From Luteitalea sp. (GTDB lineage Bacteria; Acidobacteriota; Vicinamibacteria; Vicinamibacterales; CAVVIG01), in assembly GCA_009380045.1 (NCBI GenBank), contig WHSN01000022.1:1-34824 (forward strand): a DNA stretch of 34,824 bases. The letters run 5' to 3'. Each line of letters begins with the position of its first letter. Within the stretch, counting starts at the first letter, position 1. The translations under genes and the position numbers were made by a program. Under the pieces are notes generated by a model. That model worked only from the letters and a program-made list of their open reading frames with translations. It was not told where the DNA came from and ran no database searches. This document shows, in pieces, positions 30,154-34,824 of this stretch.

Positions 30154-31967
30154 TGCCCGACTATCAGACCCACGAGCACGACGTGCTGGTCGTCGGCGCA
30201 GGCGGCGCCGGCTTGCGTGCAGCGATCGAGGCGTCTAGGGCTGGCGCGTCGGTTGGTCTCGTCTGCAAGTCCCTGCTGGGAAAGGCCCACACCGTCATGG
30301 CCGAGGGCGGCATCGCCGCCGCGCTGGGCAACGTCGACGATCGCGACAGCTGGAAGGTCCACTTCGCCGACACCATGCGGGGCGGCCAGTATGTGAACAA
30401 CTGGCGCATGGCCGAGCTTCACGCCAGGGAGGCGCCCGATCGGGTGCGCGAGCTGGAAGCGTGGGGCGCGATGTTCGATCGGACCAAGGACGGCCGTATC
30501 CTCCAGCGTAACTTCGGCGGCCACCGCTACCCCCGTCTCGCGCACGTCGGCGACCGCACCGGCCTCGAGATGATCCGCACGCTGCAGGACCACGGCATTC
30601 ACCAGGGAATCGACGTGCACATGGAGTGCACCATCACCCGGCTGCTGAAGGACGGCGACCGGGTTGTCGGCGCCTTCGGTTACGAGCGGGAACGCGGCCG
30701 GTTCAAGCTGTTTCGATCCCGCGCCGTCGTGCTGGCCACGGGAGGCGTCGGCCGCGCGTTCAAGATCACGAGCAACAGCTGGGAGTACACCGGCGATGGC
30801 CACACGCTCGCCTACGACGCCGGCGCCGAGCTGATCGACATGGAGTTCGTCCAGTTCCACCCGACGGGCATGGTGTGGCCGCCGAGCGTCCGCGGCATTC
30901 TCGTGACCGAAGGCGTACGCGGCGAAGGTGGCGTTCTCAGGAACAACCAGCAACGCCGCTTCATGTTCGACGACATTCCGGAGAACTACCGCGCCCAGAC
31001 CGCCGACGACGAGGAGGAAGGGTGGCGATACACACAGGGCGACAAGAACGCGCGGCGGCCGCCGGAGCTGTTGACGCGTGACCACGTCAGCCGGTGCATC
31101 GTCCGCGAGCTCAAGGAAGGGCGGGGCAGCCCGCACGGCGGCGTCTATCTCGACATCTCCTGGATCAAGGACCGGATCCCGAACGCCGCCGAGCACATCA
31201 AGAAGAAGCTGCCGAGCATGTACCACCAGTTCAAGCAGCTGGCCGACATCGACATCACTCGCGAGCCGATGGAAGTCGGCCCGACCACCCACTACATCAT
31301 GGGCGGGGTGCGGGTGGACGCGGAGACGCAGATGTCGAACGTGCCCGGTCTCTTCGCGGCGGGCGAGTGCGCCGCCGGAATCAACGGCGCGAATCGGCTC
31401 GGCGGCAACTCGCTGTCCGACCTGTTGGTGTTCGGCAAGCGCGCCGGAGAGTTCGCCGCGGCGTTCGCGCGACACGAGACAATCGGCACGATCGACGACC
31501 GCCAGGTGGACGATGCGGCGCGGCAGGCGCTGGAGCCGTTCGATCGGGGCACCCAGGGCGAGGGACCGTACCAGGTGCAGTACGCACTGCAGGACATGAT
31601 GCAGGACCTCGTCGGCATCGTCAGGAACGAACCGGAGATGCGGCGTGCGCTCGACTGTCTCGCGCGCCTGCGCGAGCGCGCCGCCTCGGTTGGCGTGGGA
31701 GGGCATCGCGAGTACAACCCCGGCTGGCATGCCGCGCTCGATCTGCACAATCTCCTGACCGTCTCCGAAGCGATTACCCGCTCGGCGATCGCACGCACGG
31801 AAAGCCGTGGCGGGCATTTCCGGGAGGACCATCCTGACAAGGATGCCGCTTTCAGCACCGTCAACATCGCCGTGCGCCGGGAGTCTGACGGCGGCATGGC
31901 CGTCTCCCGCGCCGCCAATCCGGCGATGCCTGACGAGTTGAAGAGCATCATCGAAGAAATGAAATGA
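30153..31967 (+). CDS. sdhA: Succinate dehydrogenase / fumarate reductase flavoprotein subunit
   Basis: 604 aa. Oxidises succinate to fumarate (or the reverse) at the inner face of the cytoplasmic membrane. FAD-binding VLVVGAGGAGLRAAIEASRA lies at 11-30. His46 in GKAHTVMAEGGIAAALGN is the expected covalent FAD attachment. The active-site region has EFVQFHPTGM, with later HYIMGGVRV and GANRLGGNSLSDLLVFGKRA. The start ATG overlaps the upstream stop (TGATG) with AGGA before it; the earlier ATG at 30114 is not favoured. The 3' end overlaps sdhB by ATGA. Length is normal for the family. Confidence 0.95.
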   Translation: MPDYQTHEHDVLVVGAGGAGLRAAIEASRAGASVGLVCKSLLGKAHTVMAEGGIAAALGNVDDRDSWKVHFADTMRGGQYVNNWRMAELHAREAPDRVRELEAWGAMFDRTKDGRILQRNFGGHRYPRLAHVGDRTGLEMIRTLQDHGIHQGIDVHMECTITRLLKDGDRVVGAFGYERERGRFKLFRSRAVVLATGGVGRAFKITSNSWEYTGDGHTLAYDAGAELIDMEFVQFHPTGMVWPPSVRGILVTEGVRGEGGVLRNNQQRRFMFDDIPENYRAQTADDEEEGWRYTQGDKNARRPPELLTRDHVSRCIVRELKEGRGSPHGGVYLDISWIKDRIPNAAEHIKKKLPSMYHQFKQLADIDITREPMEVGPTTHYIMGGVRVDAETQMSNVPGLFAAGECAAGINGANRLGGNSLSDLLVFGKRAGEFAAAFARHETIGTIDDRQVDDAARQALEPFDRGTQGEGPYQVQYALQDMMQDLVGIVRNEPEMRRALDCLARLRERAASVGVGGHREYNPGWHAALDLHNLLTVSEAITRSAIARTESRGGHFREDHPDKDAAFSTVNIAVRRESDGGMAVSRAANPAMPDELKSIIEEMK

Positions 31968-32719
31968 CGACAACCGCGACGTTCCGAATCTGGCGTGGCG
32001 ACTCCACCGGCGGCGATTTCAAGGATTATGCGACCGCCGTGTCCGAGGGCATGGTGGTCCTCGACGCCGTCCATCAAATTCAGGCCGAACAGGCGAACGA
32101 TCTCGCGGTTCGCTGGAACTGCAAGGCCGGGAAGTGCGGGTCGTGCTCGGCCGAGGTCAACGGCAATCCCCGGCTGATGTGCATGACCCGGCTGAATCAG
32201 CTCGATCTGTCGGCGCCGGTCACGGTCGAGCCGATGCGCACCTTCCCTCCGGTCAAGGACCTCGTGACCGACGTCTCGTGGAATTTCCAGGTGAAGAAGG
32301 GGATCAGGCGCTTCAAGCCCCAGCCCGCGGGGGCCGACGGAACGTGGCGGATGGCGCAGCCGGATGTCGAACGCGTACAGGAATTCAGGAAGTGCATCGA
32401 GTGCTTCTTGTGCCAGGACGTCTGCCATGTGCTTCGCGAGCACCAGATGTTCGACCGGTTCGCCGGCCCTCGTCATCTGGTCTACGCCGCCGCCCTGGAG
32501 ATGCACCCGCTGGACTCGGAGAATCGAGTCCGCGACCTGAAGGACGCGCAGGGCATCGGGTACTGCAACATCACGAAGTGCTGCACGAAGGTGTGTCCCG
32601 AAGACATCACCATCACCGACAACGCCATCATCCCCTTGAAAGAGCGTGTCGTCGATCAGCTCTACGATCCTGTCGCCAGGCTGTTCCGGATGGTACGGGG
32701 AGGTTCCCATGACGTTTGA
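31964..32719 (+). CDS. sdhB: Succinate dehydrogenase / fumarate reductase iron-sulfur subunit
   Basis: 251 aa electron-transfer subunit. The plant-type [2Fe-2S] site is Cys53, Cys58, Cys61 and Cys73 (WNCKAGKCGSCSAEV...MCM). The second domain has the ferredoxin-like clusters: Cys144/147/150/154 in KCIECFLCQDVCHVL and Cys201/206/207/211 in CNITKCCTKVCPED. Both C-x2-C-x2-C-x3-C type motifs needed for [4Fe-4S] and [3Fe-4S] are present. It overlaps sdhA (ATGA) and its 3' end overlaps the next gene by 11 bp, indicating a tight operon. Confidence 0.95.
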   Translation: MTTTATFRIWRGDSTGGDFKDYATAVSEGMVVLDAVHQIQAEQANDLAVRWNCKAGKCGSCSAEVNGNPRLMCMTRLNQLDLSAPVTVEPMRTFPPVKDLVTDVSWNFQVKKGIRRFKPQPAGADGTWRMAQPDVERVQEFRKCIECFLCQDVCHVLREHQMFDRFAGPRHLVYAAALEMHPLDSENRVRDLKDAQGIGYCNITKCCTKVCPEDITITDNAIIPLKERVVDQLYDPVARLFRMVRGGSHDV

Positions 32720-33212
32720 GCTCAAGACGCTGTCCGCGGAGGCTCTGCCGAGAGCCCTCGAAAAGGCCGAGCGCTACCGCCTGCTCAACGAGGCGGGCGA
32801 GGCCGAGAGCATCTGTCGCGATGTTCTCGACGTCGAACCGGGCAACCAGCACGCGCTGGTCACCCTGGTGCTGGCGCTCACCGACCAGTTCGACAGCGGC
32901 GCCTCCTTCGTCGGCGACGCCCACGAGACGATCGAACGGATGCGCGACGGTTACGCGCGCGCGTACTACACCGGCATCGTCTACGAACGGCGGGCCAAGG
33001 CGCAGCTGCACCACGCGCCGCCCGGATTCGGTCCGCGCGTGTACGGGTGGCTCCGTGAGGCGATGCTCTGCTACGAGAAGGCCGAAGCGATCCGGCCGCT
33101 CGGCAACGACGACGCGGTACTGCGGTGGAACGCGTGTGCGAGGCTCCTCATGCGCGACCGGCATCTCGTGCCGGCGATCGAGGAACGAGGGGAGCCGCTT
33201 CTCCTGGAATAG
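32709..33212 (+). CDS. Small TPR-like helical protein at the end of the sdh operon
   Basis: 167 aa. The start ATG has GGGGAGG five bases upstream, inside the end of sdhB. The sequence is helical and repeat-like: ALEKAERYRLLNEAGEAESI, RDVLDVEPGNQHALVTLVLA and later AMLCYEKAEAIRPLGNDDAV. These have the Leu/Ala/Gly/Pro spacing of TPR units. A tetratricopeptide scaffold role, perhaps in assembly or regulation of the dehydrogenase, is inferred only from position. No signal peptide or membrane segment is present. Confidence 0.75.
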   Translation: MTFELKTLSAEALPRALEKAERYRLLNEAGEAESICRDVLDVEPGNQHALVTLVLALTDQFDSGASFVGDAHETIERMRDGYARAYYTGIVYERRAKAQLHHAPPGFGPRVYGWLREAMLCYEKAEAIRPLGNDDAVLRWNACARLLMRDRHLVPAIEERGEPLLLE

Positions 33213-33233
33213 GTCTCATACAAGGACGCCATC

Positions 33234-33653
33234 ATGAAACTGACTGTTCAAATCAGCGCGCTGCCCGACAGGAACACATCGACTGGCTGCGTGAACGGGC
33301 GGAGCCTGGCGATCGACCGTTGCATGAGCGGGGGCCGGACCGGAGAGGGAGCGACCTATGGTGAGCTGCTGTGTCTCGCCGTCGGAGGAGGATACGCGGA
33401 CGAGCTGCTCCGGGAAGCCGAACGCCGCCGGATTCGCATCGACCGTGCGCACGTCACTGTCGAGGCCGAGGCCGAGAACGGCGGCCGCAAGACCACCAAT
33501 CTGGCGATCTCGGTGCGAGTCGAAACGAGCGCCGACGAACACGCCATCATGGAGCTGATTGAGCACACCGATCGGGTGTCTGAAGTGCTGAGATCGCTCC
33601 GCCTTGGCACCTCGGTACGACTCGCCGATGCGGAGCTCCTCCCGAAGCGATGA
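33234..33653 (+). CDS. OsmC-fold protein lacking both catalytic cysteines
   Basis: 139 aa, normal OsmC/Ohr size. The core shows the fold: TYGELLCLAVGGGYADELLR (central helix), then RIDRAHVTVEAEAENGGRKT, NLAISVRVETSADEHAIMEL and EHTDRVSEVLRSLRLGTSV. In peroxidase members a Cys sits where this protein has Gly in AVGGGYAD, and a second one where it has Thr in EHTDRV. The Cys in ELLCLAV is displaced by several residues. It is thus unlikely to be a classical thiol peroxidase and may bind a ligand or partner instead. The gene follows the TPR-like gene by 21 bp in the same direction. Confidence 0.75.
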   Translation: MKLTVQISALPDRNTSTGCVNGRSLAIDRCMSGGRTGEGATYGELLCLAVGGGYADELLREAERRRIRIDRAHVTVEAEAENGGRKTTNLAISVRVETSADEHAIMELIEHTDRVSEVLRSLRLGTSVRLADAELLPKR

Positions 33654-33945
33654 CGGGCCCTGGGTGATTCGCAGGCCATGCTGCCCGACGGTTGATGGCC
33701 GGGCGATGTGGCGCCCGCTTCGCTTCTGCTTCCCGCCGAACCCGGCCTGAACGGTTTCGGCGGGATCTGCGTCGTGCGCAACCGGTGGTCCTCGGCGGGG
33801 CAAGGCACTTTTCAAGGACGTCGATGGGCGCATGCCTTGGAGCTCACCGATGTCAGGGTAGCCACCTTCTCCCACAGTCGATGGCAACCCGTGACCATGC
33901 GGCCGCCCGGTTCAGTGTCCACGTCCCCGGTGAGATCTCATCGGA
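33654..33945. other. Non-coding stretch without recognisable features
   Basis: About 290 bp with only short random frames on both strands. No gene, RNA or strong hairpin recognised. Confidence 0.4.
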
Positions 33946-34441
33946 TCAGTTCTCCTCGAGAATCGCGATCTCCTGGCGCATGTGCACGTCTTCGATCATT
34001 TGGGGCTCGCCGTAGAGGAAGTCGTCCATCATGACGACATCACGCCTCGAGGTGTCGTTGCGCCTGAGGAGCGACGGTCCCGGTCTTGATCCGGACGTAC
34101 GCGATGCGCGCGTCGTCGAACAGGACGCCCAGGAACGACAGGCTCGCGTCGCCTTTCGACGCGGGACGTCGGCGGTGAACAGCAGGTTTCCACGCGGGCC
34201 ATGGAACGGCGTCGAGGTCGAGCTGCCGTCGCGGCCCCTGCCCCGTTCGTCGTCTCCGTAACTTGTCGTCGTGCCCGTCGAGCTGGTCGACATCAGAAAA
34301 GATGGCGCCGAACCCGGTTGTGGTGGCCGGAAGCTCACCTCCGCCTGGGACGAAGAAACGGGCCTTGGTCACGTTGCTGTCGATCGGGCTGAACAGCCTG
34401 ACCGGACTGAACGCTTGGAAGATGTTGACGTAGGTCGGGTC
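33946..34441 (-). pseudogene. Multiply frameshifted remnant of a hypothetical exported-type protein
   Basis: On the minus strand homologous-looking pieces alternate between two frames. Frame A reads DPTYVNIFQAFSPVRLFSPI, KARFFVPGGGELPATTTGFG and AIFSDVDQLDG. Frame B reads GPRGNLLFTADVP. Frame A again has KGDASLSFLGVLFDDARIAY and VRIKTGTVAP. Frame B ends with DVVMMDDFLYGEPQMIED. At least three shifts are needed to join them, so the gene is dead or the sequence here is poor. The intact protein would be a beta-rich domain of unknown function. There is no supported start: the ATG at 34443, despite an AAGGAGAG before it, opens the wrong frame. Confidence 0.65.
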
Positions 34442-34579
34442 ATATCACTCTCCTTTTTCTGTTATCGCCAGCGACTTGCGTTGTGGACTCGACCACGTTT
34501 GGCAGGCCTGGCTCTCCTGTCGTGAACCCCAGTTGATCGTGGACGGCAGCCAGTCTAGTCTCATGCGTACGAACTGTTA

Positions 34580-34598
34580 GTACATGAATTCACTGTAC
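34580..34598. repeat. Imperfect palindrome near the IS630-type gene
   Basis: GTACA (34580-34584) and TGTAC (34594-34598) flank TGAATTCAC. It lies 30 bp before the transposase start and could be part of the element's left end. No partner end is inside the window. Confidence 0.3.
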
Positions 34599-34627
34599 GT
34601 CGCCGCGGAAAATTGGTACGGTGAGCG

Positions 34628-34824
34628 ATGTTCATGCCGCGCCTGTGCGTGGTCTTGCCCGCCGCCGACCGGGCGCAACTGGCCCACGTCGTCGCGGATG
34701 GCAACACGCCGCAGACACTGGCCGTGCGCGCCTCCATCCTGCTGATGCTGGCCGATCGCGTGCGGCCCTCGCATGTCGCGACCCGGCTCGCCCTGAGTCG
34801 GAATCACGTCCATTATTGGGTGCA
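34628..34824 (+). CDS. IS630-family transposase, N-terminal part (cut by window edge)
   Basis: 65 codons open to the right edge. LPAADRAQLAHVVADGNTPQ, TLAVRASILLMLADRVRPSH and VATRLALSRNHVHYWV form the N-terminal helix-turn-helix of IS630-type transposases, which bind the element ends. The DDE core lies beyond the window, so activity cannot be judged. An opposite-strand frame over the same DNA is a shadow. The adjacent pseudogene may have been disrupted when this element inserted. Confidence 0.75.
   Translation, partial: MFMPRLCVVLPAADRAQLAHVVADGNTPQTLAVRASILLMLADRVRPSHVATRLALSRNHVHYWV

Noticed and set aside
30051-31973. 640-aa minus-strand frame opposite sdhA
   Set aside because: Shadow of the strongly supported sdhA.
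34040-34372. Intact 110-aa minus-strand gene
   Set aside because: Only parts look coding; homologous segments alternate between two frames, so it is treated as a pseudogene.

Overview
The window is GC-rich bacterial DNA of Gram-negative character: TonB-receptor and outer-membrane-barrel genes, Kdo hydroxylase, lipoproteins and a three-gene succinate dehydrogenase locus. The gene families (S8 protease ending in SIVW-type repeats, sigma-54 regulators with TPR domains, short lysine/arginine-rich proteins of the NRTRPTLEKR type) point to the Acidobacteriota, perhaps Vicinamibacteria. That placement is inference from family resemblance; no rRNA or tRNA gene was found.

Layout. 1-3.6 kb, minus strand: a peptide ABC transporter (solute-binding lipoprotein, DppB permease, DppC permease). 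The DppC frame runs in phase into an FtsH-like sequence at the window edge, so it is either a chimera or a fusion. 4.0-10.2 kb, plus strand: a secreted subtilase with C-terminal SIVWD repeats and a TPR/sigma-54 regulator, separated by an IS4-family insertion sequence whose transposase is frameshifted. Base composition suggests a foreign block running from the 3' end of the protease into the middle of the regulator. 10.3-11.3 kb: two small genes and the C-terminal half of a split HTH gene. 11.3-15.6 kb: a mobile element of about 4.28 kb that interrupts this HTH gene, flanked by an exact 11-bp target duplication. It carries a SWIM-zinc-finger DDE transposase, a ParA-type ATPase, a ribbon-helix-helix protein, a coiled-coil/winged-helix protein and a broken secreted-protein gene. 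It also has repeated subterminal motifs, palindromes and a compact divergent promoter region predicted to give leaderless mRNAs. This is the best candidate for an undescribed system.

15.7-23.7 kb: chromosomal genes (isoprenylcysteine methyltransferase-like protein, Kdo hydroxylase, M23 peptidase, secreted amidase, IPT/TIG lipoprotein) with several decayed fragments (PAP2-type haloperoxidase, PQQ dehydrogenase, TonB receptor). 23.9-28.2 kb, minus strand: a metal-efflux operon (Cys/His-rich secreted protein, outer-membrane protein, Cu+-type P1B ATPase). An inverted array of short repeats fills one intercistronic gap. 28.5-33.7 kb, plus strand: a TerB-like protein, then a five-helix membrane protein, sdhA and sdhB, overlapping and probably translationally coupled, followed by a small helical-repeat protein and an OsmC-fold protein lacking both usual cysteines. 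The right end holds a multiply frameshifted pseudogene and the start of an IS630-type transposase cut by the window edge.
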